DNA of 64,000 nucleotides from Ruminococcus sp. (GTDB lineage: Bacteria; Bacillota; Clostridia; Oscillospirales; Acutalibacteraceae), in contig JALELS010000017.1 in NCBI GenBank assembly GCA_022768065.1, positions 107,263-171,262 on the forward strand, given 5' to 3'. The position numbers were made by a program, and so were the translations under genes. The notes beneath the pieces are model-generated. The model saw only the letters and a list, made by a program, of their open reading frames with translations, made no database searches and was not told the origin of the DNA. Shown here one piece after another: positions 53,501 to 61,149 of this stretch; position 1 is the stretch's first letter, and each line of letters opens with the position of its first letter.

Positions 53501-53569
53501 AGCCACGGTATTCTTTTTAAATTCTTCAAGGAACACCCTGAGCCTGTCCTCATAAAAATCCGTCTGCAT
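50540..53569 (-). CDS. Alpha-mannosidase, glycoside hydrolase family 38
   Basis: 1009 residues. The N-terminal beta domain precedes the catalytic domain, where HTHIDVAWLWTLAQTREKV, GAMWVEADCNLSSGESL and WLPDVFGYSAALPQIL carry the zinc ligands and the catalytic aspartate (in LPDVFGYS), then the helical and C-terminal beta-sandwich domains follow. Cytoplasmic GH38 enzymes of this size trim alpha-1,2/1,3/1,6-mannose from imported N-glycan pieces or yeast mannan. GGGAGG precedes the ATG by 6 nt. A promoter with a flanking inverted repeat lies upstream. Confidence 0.94.
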   Translation of the reverse strand: MQTDFYEDRLRVFLEEFKKNTVAYSEKIDGFLYKPCGYKKGNSLPEIDGSFREFAQSDRWGGKYDSHAWFCKKLIVPKELTGKNLELTVSTQLDGWDAVNPQFIAYVDGKLQQGLDVNHREIFLDNAKDEYDIFLYAYSGRNDCLLDFNVTLNAYYENARRLYYKIAVPYEVTLYHEPYEKVYVDIENYVIGAINLIDMRVPGSKEFLDSADAAEAYLDREFYGKYCKKEDVNAVCIGHTHIDVAWLWTLAQTREKVLRSFSTVLELMKKYPEYKFMSSQAQLYKFLKEESPELYAEVKEMVRLGRWEVEGAMWVEADCNLSSGESLVRQILYGKSFFKNEFGVDSKVLWLPDVFGYSAALPQILRKSGVDKFVTSKIGWSETDKMPYDTFFWKGIDGTDVFTYLMTAQDKERGKKPATNVTYNAKLNPCQLIGGYDRYQQKDINNEVMITFGYGDGGGGPIRKDLEYYDVLKKGVSGVPCAKMEFAGSFLERIKKRAEKNPKTPCWQGELYLEYHRGTYTSMAQNKKFNRQSEFLYENAEMLSVTAQKLLGREYPKAALHDGWETILLNQFHDIIPGSSIKEVYEVSRRQYEKIGETGKKIKRDAETAVAENINTCGGVLVFNPNSFEASGETKLDGKTVYVKNIPSKGYKIVTDVCDTNSVKVTDKTLENRFFKIKLDKTGAFSSLFDKKNKREVLKKGERGNVLTAYEDIPRDYDNWEISNYYTDKSWEINSAASIKPLSDGVRAGVEITRKFLSSTIVQRIWLYENTPKIDFENDIDWKESHILLKTAFPVDINADKAVYDIQFGTVERPTHKNTSWDAAKFEVCAHKFADLSEYGYGVSLLNDCKYGYDIHDSVIRLTLIKCGTYPNPDADKCRHEFTYSLFPHSGDFRAAGTVKLAYLLNSPLEAQKIGSQNGSLPEEYSLLSSDADNVVCETVKNAENGDGVIVRLYECNNSRTNVNLTFGFDFDEVYLTDLLENEERKLRKHGRTVNLTLKPFEIVTLKLK

Positions 53570-53602
53570 ATTGGCCTCCCGATATTGCTTTTTATTGTTG
53601 AT

Positions 53603-53650
53603 ATTCTATCACAGTAAAACGCGTAATACAACATACAAACAGCGTTTTAC
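53603..53650 (-). promoter_or_regulatory. Promoter of the mannosidase-uxaC unit with candidate operator
   Basis: Minus strand TTGTAT (53626-53631), 17-nt spacer, TAGAAT (53603-53608). A 9-bp inverted repeat, GTAAAACGC (53614-53622) and GCGTTTTAC (53642-53650), flanks the -35 element, as a repressor site would. Alternatively the repeat could end the MocR transcript, but no T-run follows. Confidence 0.55.
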
Positions 53651-53659
53651 GGGCAATTT

Positions 53660-54991
53660 TTACATTCCGAATACACTGTCGTAAAGTCTTTTTACGGCGG
53701 GTAAAAAATCATCCGACGCCACGGACGAGCACAAGAGCAAAATCTGCGGATATTTTTTCCCGGTGCCGCTCTCTTTTACCGCTACGCCATTCCCACGCGC
53801 ACGCTCAACGACCTCTTCTTCGGACAGGGCGCATTTTATTTCAAGTCTTAAAACAAAGCCCGTTTCGCCGATATAGATATTGGCTTTATCGCCGAAAACT
53901 TCTCCCACCGCCGAAGACAGCAATTTCATTTTTTGGGTATAGAGTCTTTTGATTTTTCTTATTCTTATTGACAGATTTCCGTCGCGTATAAAACTGCACA
54001 ATGCTATCTGCTCGGTCTTTGAGGCGGTTTGATTGTACAGCTCCGCCTTTTTTTCGTATTCGCCGAGAAGTGCGTCGGGAAGTATCATAAAGCTGAGTCT
54101 GATAGACGGCAAAAGAAGCTTTGAAAACGTGCCGATGTAAATTACGTTTCTGCCGCAGTCCAGACCCTGCAAGGACGGCGTGGGACGGTTGAAATATCCG
54201 AATTCGCTGTCGTAATCGTCCTCAATTATCAGCTTGTTTTTTCTGTCGGCAAGGCGGATAAGCCTCAGTCTTTCGCTTGTCGGCATAACGTCGCCGAGAC
54301 GGTTTATATGAGACGGACTCACATAAATTATATCCGCCTCTTCTTTTGTACGGCACGATTTAAAGCCGTGGTCGGAAAACACCGCGCTGCCCTGTTCAAA
54401 TTCGGGATCGCCGAAAAAGACTTTCTGAGAGCGCGGCAATACGGCGCAGATGATATGCAAAAGGCTTTGCACACCTGCACCTATAACTATATTATCGGGT
54501 GAGCAGACCGCATTTCTGTGCTCCGTAATGTATTTGCAAAGAGCTTCCCTGAGCTCGCGTTCCCCCTGCGCCTCGCCGTATGACAGCAGTCTTTCATCCT
54601 GTCGCAGAGCACTTTTGATATATCTTCGCCACAGCGCAAAGTCAAAGCTCTCTCTGTCTGCCGAAAGAGAAGTGAAATCATAATCCGTTTGGGGTTCGGA
54701 CTCTCTCTTGTCTCTCACGGCGCCGTCTTTTTTTTCGCGCCGCGCAACGTCCGTTACAAAATATCCGCTCTGCGGCTTTGAAACCGCATATCCGTCAGCC
54801 GCAAGCTGAAAATATGCCGCCTCCGCCGTGGTGCGGCTTACCGACAGTTCTTTTTCGCAACGGCGGATAGACGGCAGACGCGCACCCGGCGCCAGCTTAC
54901 CCTCCGTAATTAAGTCCTTGTAATATTCGTACACACGCATATAAAGCGGAACTTTTTCGTTATTCAGACCGGAAACCACGGTATTCTCCAT
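53660..54991 (-). CDS. MocR/PdxR-type GntR regulator with aminotransferase-like domain
   Basis: 443 residues. A GntR winged-helix domain (1-75: YKDLITEGKLAPGARLPSIRR, LSVSRTTAEAAYFQLAADGY) is fused to a fold-type I aminotransferase domain with the PLP lysine in IYIGTFSKLLLPSIR and the IIEDDYDSEFGY block. Proteins with this plan sense pyridoxal phosphate or related compounds; PdxR controls vitamin B6 synthesis. It diverges from a pyridoxal kinase gene, which supports regulation of B6 salvage. AGGGGAC precedes the ATG. Confidence 0.9.
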   Translation of the reverse strand: MENTVVSGLNNEKVPLYMRVYEYYKDLITEGKLAPGARLPSIRRCEKELSVSRTTAEAAYFQLAADGYAVSKPQSGYFVTDVARREKKDGAVRDKRESEPQTDYDFTSLSADRESFDFALWRRYIKSALRQDERLLSYGEAQGERELREALCKYITEHRNAVCSPDNIVIGAGVQSLLHIICAVLPRSQKVFFGDPEFEQGSAVFSDHGFKSCRTKEEADIIYVSPSHINRLGDVMPTSERLRLIRLADRKNKLIIEDDYDSEFGYFNRPTPSLQGLDCGRNVIYIGTFSKLLLPSIRLSFMILPDALLGEYEKKAELYNQTASKTEQIALCSFIRDGNLSIRIRKIKRLYTQKMKLLSSAVGEVFGDKANIYIGETGFVLRLEIKCALSEEEVVERARGNGVAVKESGTGKKYPQILLLCSSVASDDFLPAVKRLYDSVFGM

Positions 54992-55018
54992 AACTGTCCC
55001 CTAAAAAATTTTAATTTT

Positions 55019-55053
55019 TGTGTATTTCAATAATGACACATCGGGTATATTAT
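55019..55053 (+). promoter_or_regulatory. Promoter and candidate operator of the B6 salvage genes
   Basis: TTTCAA (55025-55030), 17-nt spacer, TATTAT (55048-55053). TGTGT (55019-55023) and ACACA (55036-55040) form an inverted repeat with 12-nt spacing around the -35 box, a possible site for the divergent MocR-type regulator. Confidence 0.45.
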
Positions 55054-55147
55054 ATATTAAAATTTGACGTTAGGCAAGTGCGGTGTTGCACCTGATTTTG
55101 CGGCACCGGTATTACAGGTATTTTAGACCGAGGGAGGAGTTAAGACT

Positions 55148-55963
55148 ATGAAAAAAATAGCTGTTATAAACGACCTTTCGGGCTTTGGCAAATGTTCTCT
55201 CACGGCGGCGATACCCGTTATATCGGCGCTCGGTCTTGAATGCTGCCCTATGCCGACGGCAATACTCTCAAATCAAACCGGATTTGAGAGCTTTTACTGC
55301 GACGACTTTACCGACAAACTCGATTTTTTCACGGATGAATGGAAAAAACTCGGAGTTCGCTTTGACGGTATTCTTACCGGATTTATAGCGTCGCACCGCC
55401 AGGCGGAAAAAATATTCCGTTTCCTTGACGAATTCCAAACGGACGACACCGTATTTTTCTGCGACCCTGTGATGGCGGACGACGGTGAAATTTACGATAC
55501 ATACGACAAGGCTATGTGCGACGCCGTGGCGCGTCTCGCAAAAAGAGCCGACATTATATCTCCGAACCTTACGGAGCTGTGTGTTCTGACGGGTGAAAGT
55601 TACGAAGCTCTCTCTTCGTCGGAGCCCGACGATATAGCGAAAGCCGCATCGTCGCTTTTAAACGATACTCTGAGCACGGTCATTGTTACCGGCATAAAAA
55701 AAGGCGACGCCGTTTTAAACGTCGTTGCGGATAAAAGCGGATATAAGACTGTTTCATCCAAAAAATACGGCGGAAGCTTTTCCGGTACGGGTGATCTGTT
55801 TGCCGCGGCGGTTGCGGGGCTTACCGTAAAAGGTGAAACTCCGCTCTGTGCCACAAAAAAGGCCGTAGAATTTCTTGAAGGCGCCATAAGGGATTCTTAC
55901 GAAGAAAACACGGATCGTAATTTCGGGGTAAATTTTGAAAAATATTTGGGGAAACTGATGTAA
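55148..55963 (+). CDS. Pyridoxal/pyridoxamine kinase (ribokinase fold)
   Basis: 271 residues. IAVINDLSGFGKCSLTAAIPVISALG at the start, FCDPVMADDGEIYDTYD, PNLTELCVLTGE and the nucleotide-binding GGSFSGTGDLFAAAVAG are typical of the PdxK/PdxY group (COG2240), which phosphorylates B6 vitamers to pyridoxal or pyridoxamine phosphate. GGGAGGAG precedes the ATG. It is the first gene of a plus-strand cluster with an ECF S-component and a radical SAM enzyme and diverges from a MocR-type regulator. Confidence 0.92.
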   Translation: MKKIAVINDLSGFGKCSLTAAIPVISALGLECCPMPTAILSNQTGFESFYCDDFTDKLDFFTDEWKKLGVRFDGILTGFIASHRQAEKIFRFLDEFQTDDTVFFCDPVMADDGEIYDTYDKAMCDAVARLAKRADIISPNLTELCVLTGESYEALSSSEPDDIAKAASSLLNDTLSTVIVTGIKKGDAVLNVVADKSGYKTVSSKKYGGSFSGTGDLFAAAVAGLTVKGETPLCATKKAVEFLEGAIRDSYEENTDRNFGVNFEKYLGKLM

Positions 55964-56055
55964 GCTCGGAGCTTTTATTAAAAACCGTACTGCGTCAATG
56001 CGCTCGGAAAAGTGTTTCTCCCGATATTTCACTATGAAAGACTATGGTGACTTTT

Positions 56056-56595
56056 ATGAAAACAAGATCAAAATCAATGACAGCGCTTTTAAACCTTGTT
56101 AAAGCTGCGGTTTTTGCCGCTCTTATTGCCGTAATGACGGCATACATCAAATTCAACACCGGTATAAACGACGGTTATCTCCACTTCGGCGACAGTATGA
56201 TTTACCTTGCCGCGTGTATTCTTCCGCTTCCGTATGCGATGGCAGCTGCGGCAATAGGCGGCTTTTGTGCAGATATGCTCGCAGGCGCTGCCGTTTGGGC
56301 ACCGTTTACGGCTATAATCAAGGCTATAAACGCTCTGCCGTTTGCACTCGTTTATACCTGCCACGCAACGAAGAGCCCCAACAAAATACTTAATAAGACC
56401 ACCGCGTTTATGCCGCTTGTTTCCGGTCTTATAACAATATTCGGTTATCTTCTTGCGGAGGGACTTTTATATTCGTTCCCCACGGCATTAACTTCCGTTC
56501 CGTTCTCAATAATTCAGGCTGTCGGCAGCGCCATAATCTATTACATTGCCGCTCCGGCGCTTGACAAAGTTAAATTTAAAACAAAATTATCCTAA
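56056..56595 (+). CDS. ECF transporter S-component-like membrane protein (TIGR04002-like)
   Basis: 179 residues with six hydrophobic helices. The pattern NTGINDGYLHFGDSMIYLAACILPLPYAMAAAAIG followed by GAAVWAPFTAIIKAINALP (here split in parts) resembles ECF S-components, which bind a vitamin or nucleobase and use shared ATPase subunits. From memory, this protein belongs to a group (TIGR04002) that occurs with a small radical SAM enzyme, which is the next gene here. Its neighbour, pyridoxal kinase, suggests a B6 vitamer or a related compound as ligand, but this is inference. The ATG at 56056 follows GGTGA by 5 nt. Confidence 0.8.
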   Translation: MKTRSKSMTALLNLVKAAVFAALIAVMTAYIKFNTGINDGYLHFGDSMIYLAACILPLPYAMAAAAIGGFCADMLAGAAVWAPFTAIIKAINALPFALVYTCHATKSPNKILNKTTAFMPLVSGLITIFGYLLAEGLLYSFPTALTSVPFSIIQAVGSAIIYYIAAPALDKVKFKTKLS

Positions 56596-56609
56596 AAGGA
56601 GTCTTTTAA

Positions 56610-57221
56610 ATGGCTGACATAGTTTACACATTTGAGGGCAGCGTATACCTCAACATAACCAATTCATGTCCGTGCAAATGCAAGTTCTGCATACGCAACA
56701 ATTCGGATTCCGTAGGCGACGCGGATACGCTTTGGTTCTCGGGTCACAACCCCTCGTTTGACGAAATTAAAAAAGCTATTGACGAATTTGATTTCACGGG
56801 TTACAAAGGTGAAGTTATATTCTGCGGCTACGGCGAACCCACGTTTGCATATGACAATCTCATAAAGACGTGCAAATACATCCACGAAAAGCTCGGATTA
56901 AAGGTTCGTCTTAATACGAACGGTCTTTCCGACCTGCTCAACAAAAAGCCGACAGCCAAGGAAATATGTGAAAACACCGATAAAATCTCGATAAGCCTTA
57001 ACGAATACAACAGCGAAAAATACTGTGAGCTGTGTTCCCCGGCATTCGGTGAAAAATCGTTTGACGCTATTATCAAATTCGCAAAAGAGTGTAAACAGTA
57101 CGGTCAGGATTTGCGTTTTTCGGTAGTTGACGTAATCCCCGAAGAGGACATCGAAAAATGCAAAGAGCTTGCCGACAGCCTCGGTATTCCGCTGAGAGTC
57201 AGAGCCTATGTCGCCAACTGA
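56610..57221 (+). CDS. Small radical SAM enzyme (TIGR04100-like)
   Basis: 203 residues. The [4Fe-4S] site is CPCKCKFC near residue 20 (CxxxCxxC at the outer cysteines), preceded by YLNITNSCPC, and GEVIFCGYGEPTFAYDNLIKT provides the SAM-binding GGE-like glycine and glutamate. It is about two thirds of the size of standard radical SAM proteins and has no SPASM domain, so the barrel is partial. From memory it pairs with TIGR04002 membrane proteins in Oscillospirales. No reaction is known. AGGAG lies 8 nt before the ATG. Its 3' end overlaps that of sigF by 16 nt on opposite strands. Confidence 0.85.
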   Translation: MADIVYTFEGSVYLNITNSCPCKCKFCIRNNSDSVGDADTLWFSGHNPSFDEIKKAIDEFDFTGYKGEVIFCGYGEPTFAYDNLIKTCKYIHEKLGLKVRLNTNGLSDLLNKKPTAKEICENTDKISISLNEYNSEKYCELCSPAFGEKSFDAIIKFAKECKQYGQDLRFSVVDVIPEEDIEKCKELADSLGIPLRVRAYVAN

Positions 57222-57880
57222 GAAAAATCTCCGGTAAGCTTTTTTCGCATAGCCAAAAGCACGGCGCGCTCCTTTCTCGATACCTGCACCTGTGACATTC
57301 CGAGCCTTTCGGCGGTCGCACTTTGCGTAAGCCCCTTAAAATATCTGAGCGTTATCAGCTTTCGTTCTTTTTCGGGCAAGGTTTTTAAAACCTCCTCGAG
57401 AGCCAATTTATCCTGAATGGCGTCTTCACCCGAGGGCACGGGAACGTCGGTTTGTCGCTCTTTATCGTCGTTTGACGCAGTGAGCGACACGGGCGGCAGA
57501 GAAATATTTAAAAGTTCCGATACGGCAAAGCAGTCTATTCCCAGAATTTTTGATAATTCTGTGACGGTAGGCTCTTTGCCGTTTTCTTTTGTCAGTTTTT
57601 CGCTGAGCTTTACGACTTCGCGAGAGCGCTCCTTTAAAGAGCGGCTGACCTTTACGGCTCCGCCGTCTCTGAAAAGCCGTCTGATTTCTCCCAAAACCGC
57701 AGGCACGGCATACGTTGAAAAAGCAAAGCCCAATTCCTCACGAAATCCGTCCGCCGCCTTGACAAGTCCGAGACACCCGGCGGAATAAAGCTCCTCGTAT
57801 TCTATACCTCTGCCGCGGAACCTGTTTGCACAGGCGTGTACCAAGCCGAGATTTTGCTCTATCAGCTCTTTTCGGTCCAT
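57206..57880 (-). CDS. sigF: Forespore sigma factor SigF
   Basis: About 224 residues. It directs the first forespore-specific transcription. Region 2 (NLGLVHACANRFRGRGIEYEEL, AGCLGLVKAADGF, FSTYAVPAVLGEIRRLFRD), region 3 (VSRSLKERSREVVKL) and region 4 (LRYFKGLTQSATAERLGMSQVQVSRKE) are complete. The ATG at 57880 overlaps the spoIIAB stop; the GTG one codon earlier is less likely as AAAGG stands 9 nt before the ATG. It is the third gene of the spoIIA operon. Confidence 0.96.
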   Translation of the reverse strand: MDRKELIEQNLGLVHACANRFRGRGIEYEELYSAGCLGLVKAADGFREELGFAFSTYAVPAVLGEIRRLFRDGGAVKVSRSLKERSREVVKLSEKLTKENGKEPTVTELSKILGIDCFAVSELLNISLPPVSLTASNDDKERQTDVPVPSGEDAIQDKLALEEVLKTLPEKERKLITLRYFKGLTQSATAERLGMSQVQVSRKERAVLLAMRKKLTGDFSQLAT

Positions 57881-58311
57881 CACTCTTTACCTTTTATCGT
57901 TTTATATAAGGTTACGGTTGTGCCTTTTCCGAGCTTTGACGTCACGTGAACTTTATCGGAAAAGCTCTCCATCACCGAAAAACCGAGCCCCGACCTGTCG
58001 CCGCCGAGCGTTGTAAACAGCGGCTGACGGGCTTTTTTTACGTCTTCTATTCCGCGGCCTTTGTCACGTATTTTCGTCACCGTTTTACCGTCGCCGAAAA
58101 TCTTAACGTCTATGTATATTTTTCCGCACGAATTTTTGTAGGCGTGAACTATACAGTTTGTAACAGCCTCGCTGACGGAAGTTCTGATATCATTCAACTC
58201 TTCTATGGTAGGGTCAAGCTGCGAAATAAACGCCGACACCGCCGTTCGCGCATAGCCTTCGTTTACGGAACGGCTCTCTAACTGCATTTTGAGTTCATTA
58301 AGCGGTTTCAC
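57880..58311 (-). CDS. spoIIAB: Anti-sigma-F factor / serine kinase SpoIIAB
   Basis: 143 residues, a GHKL ATPase that holds sigma-F inactive and phosphorylates SpoIIAA. The N-box SVSEAVTNCIVHAYKN, G1 box IRDKGRGIEDVKKARQPLF and G2 DRSGLGFSVMESF are present. The start is GTG with GGAGGT 8 nt upstream, overlapping the spoIIAA stop by 14 nt. Confidence 0.96.
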   Translation of the reverse strand: MKPLNELKMQLESRSVNEGYARTAVSAFISQLDPTIEELNDIRTSVSEAVTNCIVHAYKNSCGKIYIDVKIFGDGKTVTKIRDKGRGIEDVKKARQPLFTTLGGDRSGLGFSVMESFSDKVHVTSKLGKGTTVTLYKTIKGKE

Positions 58312-58636
58312 TGTTTTTTACCTCCTTTTTCTTTTTAAGTACCGCAAGCTTTTGAAGTCCCGCAAGGCACATCACCTTATACGCATGACCCGACAGACCG
58401 TGTATTTCAAGTGAAGCACCCATACTCTCACAAAGCTTGTATCTGCCCATCACAAGCCCTATTCCGGAGCTGTCCATAAATGTTACGCCCGAAAAATCGA
58501 GCACAACCTTTTGAGGATGCGACGAGACTGCCGCCGCGTCTGTTTTTTCACGTATGGACGGCGCAACGTGATGGTCGATTTCGCCCGACAAAAAAGCTGT
58601 CATAACATCTTTGTCTGTTTTTATTTCAACGGACAT
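58298..58636 (-). CDS. spoIIAA: Anti-anti-sigma factor SpoIIAA
   Basis: 112 residues, a STAS-domain protein that frees sigma-F by binding SpoIIAB when unphosphorylated. The serine phosphorylated by SpoIIAB lies in VTFMDSSGIGLVMGRYKL (Ser56 or Ser57). AAAGGAT precedes the ATG. First gene of the spoIIA operon; I found no convincing sigma-H promoter in the 65 nt upstream, which may be because the element diverges from the Bacillus consensus. Confidence 0.95.
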   Translation of the reverse strand: MSVEIKTDKDVMTAFLSGEIDHHVAPSIREKTDAAAVSSHPQKVVLDFSGVTFMDSSGIGLVMGRYKLCESMGASLEIHGLSGHAYKVMCLAGLQKLAVLKKKKEVKNSETA

Positions 58637-58827
58637 ATTTTTTCATCCTTTCCGAGTTTTCTTTAATTTTAACGGACAAGCCTTAAAAAAGCTGTCGCAT
58701 TATGGTAACGAATACCGTTTTTCCAAAATATAATGGTGTTGTACCGGGTATGGGCAAACGAGCACCGCTTGCAAAAAATACCGCATACATTGCACAGCGA
58801 GAGCAGAACACAAAGGGGAGAAAAACC

Positions 58828-59058
58828 TTGGAGCATAAAAAAAGCCTTGCCTTTTTGCCCGTCGGCGAAAAAGCAAAGGTCTTGTCGGTGGAAAACAGCG
58901 GAGATATGAAAAGACGGCTTCAGGATCTCGGTGTTATAAAAGACACCGACATCAGTTGTATTCTCGACAGCATATCGGGCGACATAAAAGTCTATCTGAT
59001 ACGCGGCGCATATATTGCGATACGAAAATCCGACGCGGAGCTGATACTTCTCAAATAG
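58828..59058 (+). CDS. feoA: Ferrous iron transport protein A
   Basis: 76 residues, an SH3-like small protein that supports FeoB. KSLAFLPVGEKAKVLSVE and MKRRLQDLGVIKDTDISCI, then GAYIAIRKSDAELILL, fit FeoA. The TTG at 58828 is 8 nt after GGGGAG; a longer frame to 58702 is without a ribosome site. A TATAAT with an inverted repeat GGTA/TACC upstream (58704-58734) may be the promoter with an iron-regulator site. feoB follows 9 nt downstream. Confidence 0.9.
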   Translation: MEHKKSLAFLPVGEKAKVLSVENSGDMKRRLQDLGVIKDTDISCILDSISGDIKVYLIRGAYIAIRKSDAELILLK

Positions 59059-59067
59059 GGTGATAAT

Positions 59068-61149
59068 TTGAAAGAACAAAAATACTCAGATAAAAAAGTA
59101 ATAGCGCTTGCCGGCAATCCGAACGTCGGAAAAAGCACGGTATTTAACGCGCTGACGGGTATGCACCAGCACACCGGCAACTGGACGGGTAAGACGGTAG
59201 GCTCCGCGGAGGGCAGATTTACTTATAACGGAAAAGAATATGTTTTGGTTGATCTGCCCGGTACATATTCTCTTTGCACACACTCCGAAGAGGAGGAAAA
59301 TGCGGGGGAATTTTTGCGTTCTCGTCGGTTCGACGCCGTAATCGTTGTATGCGACGCAGTCTGCCTTGAGCGCAATTTAAATCTCGTCCTGCAAACCATG
59401 GAAATAACGGGCAATGTAGTTGTTTGTATAAACCTATTGGATGAGGCAAAGAAAAAGGGCATAGAAATTGACACAGAAAAGCTTGGGAAACGTCTCGGCG
59501 TTCCGACGGTCGGCATTTGCGCGCGGACAAAGCAGGGATTTCCCGAACTTTTATCCGCAGTTCAAAAAATGTCGGAAGATAAAAAAGCTCCGAAATTCCC
59601 CGTAAAATACCGTGAAAATACCGAAAAGGCAATAGAAATTCTTTGCGGCGCATTAAGGGAAAAGCCGGTTTTTCCGCTGAGCGAAAGATACATAGCATTG
59701 CGTCTTTTAACCGAGCCGAAAAAAGCCTCGGAAGAATTTAAAGAGCTGTTTTGCGGCGACAAACTAAAGGACGGCGAGATTCTATCCGCGCTCGAAAGAG
59801 CATACCGTGTGTGCGGCGGAAGAGAAAAAGTGCAAGACGATATACCCGAAAGCATAGTTAAAACAGCCGAAAATACAGTTGACGGCGTTGTAAAAACAAA
59901 CCAAAGCAAGAAGTATGATTTTGACCGCAAATTAGATAAGCTTTTTACAAGCAAGCTTACGGGAATACCGATTATGCTGTTGCTTTTGCTGCTTATATTT
60001 TGGATTACCGCGGTGGGCGCCAATTACCCGAGCGAGCTTTTACAGCGTGCGAGCGGCTTTCTCACACAAAAGCTTATGCTCCTTTTGACAAACGCCGGCG
60101 TTTCTGTGTGGCTGCGCGAAATGCTTGTAAACGGAATGTTTAAGGTCTTATGTTGGGTTATATCGGTAATGCTGCCTCCCATGGCAATATTTTTTCCTCT
60201 GTTTACTCTGTTTGAGGACTTCGGATACCTGCCGAGAGTCGCATTTAATCTTGACCACAGCTTCAGAAAAAGCGGCACCTGCGGCAAACAGGCGCTCACC
60301 ATGTGTATGGGCTTCGGGTGTAATGCCGTGGGGGTTACGGGCTGCCGCATAATAGACAGTCCGCGCGAAAAACTTATAGCCGTTATAACAAACTGCCTTG
60401 TCCCCTGCAACGGACGTTTTCCGGCGCTCATAAACATCATAACCGTATTTTTTGCCGCAGGCAGCTTCGGCATATGCCGTTCGGTTTTGACCGCCGCACT
60501 TTTGACACTTGTTATTGTATTCAGCGTACTTATGACCTTTGTTTCGTCACGCATACTGTCAAAAACGCTTCTGCGCGGAGTGCCGTCGTCATTCACTCTC
60601 GAGATGCCTCCGTACAGAAAGCCGCAGGTCTTAAAGGTCGTAGTGCGTTCGGTCTTTGACAGAACTCTTTTCGTCCTCGGAAGAGCCGCCGCGGTTGCCG
60701 CTCCGGCAGGCATTATAATCTGGCTTGCGGCAAATGTAACGGTTCACGGCGAAAGTCTGTTATCCGCTTTTTCGGGTGCGCTGGATCCTTTTGCGAAACT
60801 CATAGGACTTGACGGAGTTATACTGACAGCCTTTATACTCGGTTTTCCCGCTAACGAAACCGTTATTCCGATAATGATAATGGCATACACGGCAAACGGC
60901 ACGCTTACGGATTTTGACTCGCTTTTAGGGCTAAAAGACATTCTCATCTGTAACGGTTGGACTTATACGACCGCTGTTTGCTTCATTCTGTTTTCCCTGA
61001 TGCATTGGCCGTGTTCCACAACTCTTTTGACAATAAAAAAAGAAACGCACAGTCCTTTTTGGACCGCCGTTTCCTTTATCTTCCCAACCGTCTTGGGATT
61101 TATTGTTTGCTTTGCGGTAAATCTCATTTCGGGAATATTTGCTTTGTAA
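59068..61149 (+). CDS. feoB: Ferrous iron transport protein B
   Basis: 693 residues. The N-terminal G-domain has GNPNVGKSTVFNALTG (G1), VDLPGTYSL (G3) and NLLDEAKKKG (G4); a helical linker leads to the membrane part with Gate motifs and conserved cysteines (for example GFGCNAVGVTGCRI). It imports Fe2+ in anaerobic or acidic conditions. The start is TTG with GGGTGAT 4-6 nt upstream. Its end overlaps that of the FliB-like gene on the opposite strand by 26 nt. Confidence 0.96.
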   Translation: MKEQKYSDKKVIALAGNPNVGKSTVFNALTGMHQHTGNWTGKTVGSAEGRFTYNGKEYVLVDLPGTYSLCTHSEEEENAGEFLRSRRFDAVIVVCDAVCLERNLNLVLQTMEITGNVVVCINLLDEAKKKGIEIDTEKLGKRLGVPTVGICARTKQGFPELLSAVQKMSEDKKAPKFPVKYRENTEKAIEILCGALREKPVFPLSERYIALRLLTEPKKASEEFKELFCGDKLKDGEILSALERAYRVCGGREKVQDDIPESIVKTAENTVDGVVKTNQSKKYDFDRKLDKLFTSKLTGIPIMLLLLLLIFWITAVGANYPSELLQRASGFLTQKLMLLLTNAGVSVWLREMLVNGMFKVLCWVISVMLPPMAIFFPLFTLFEDFGYLPRVAFNLDHSFRKSGTCGKQALTMCMGFGCNAVGVTGCRIIDSPREKLIAVITNCLVPCNGRFPALINIITVFFAAGSFGICRSVLTAALLTLVIVFSVLMTFVSSRILSKTLLRGVPSSFTLEMPPYRKPQVLKVVVRSVFDRTLFVLGRAAAVAAPAGIIIWLAANVTVHGESLLSAFSGALDPFAKLIGLDGVILTAFILGFPANETVIPIMIMAYTANGTLTDFDSLLGLKDILICNGWTYTTAVCFILFSLMHWPCSTTLLTIKKETHSPFWTAVSFIFPTVLGFIVCFAVNLISGIFAL

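Noticed and set aside
58637..58700. Sigma-H promoter of the spoIIA operon
   Set aside because: No pair of elements close enough to the Bacillus consensus at the right spacing could be found.
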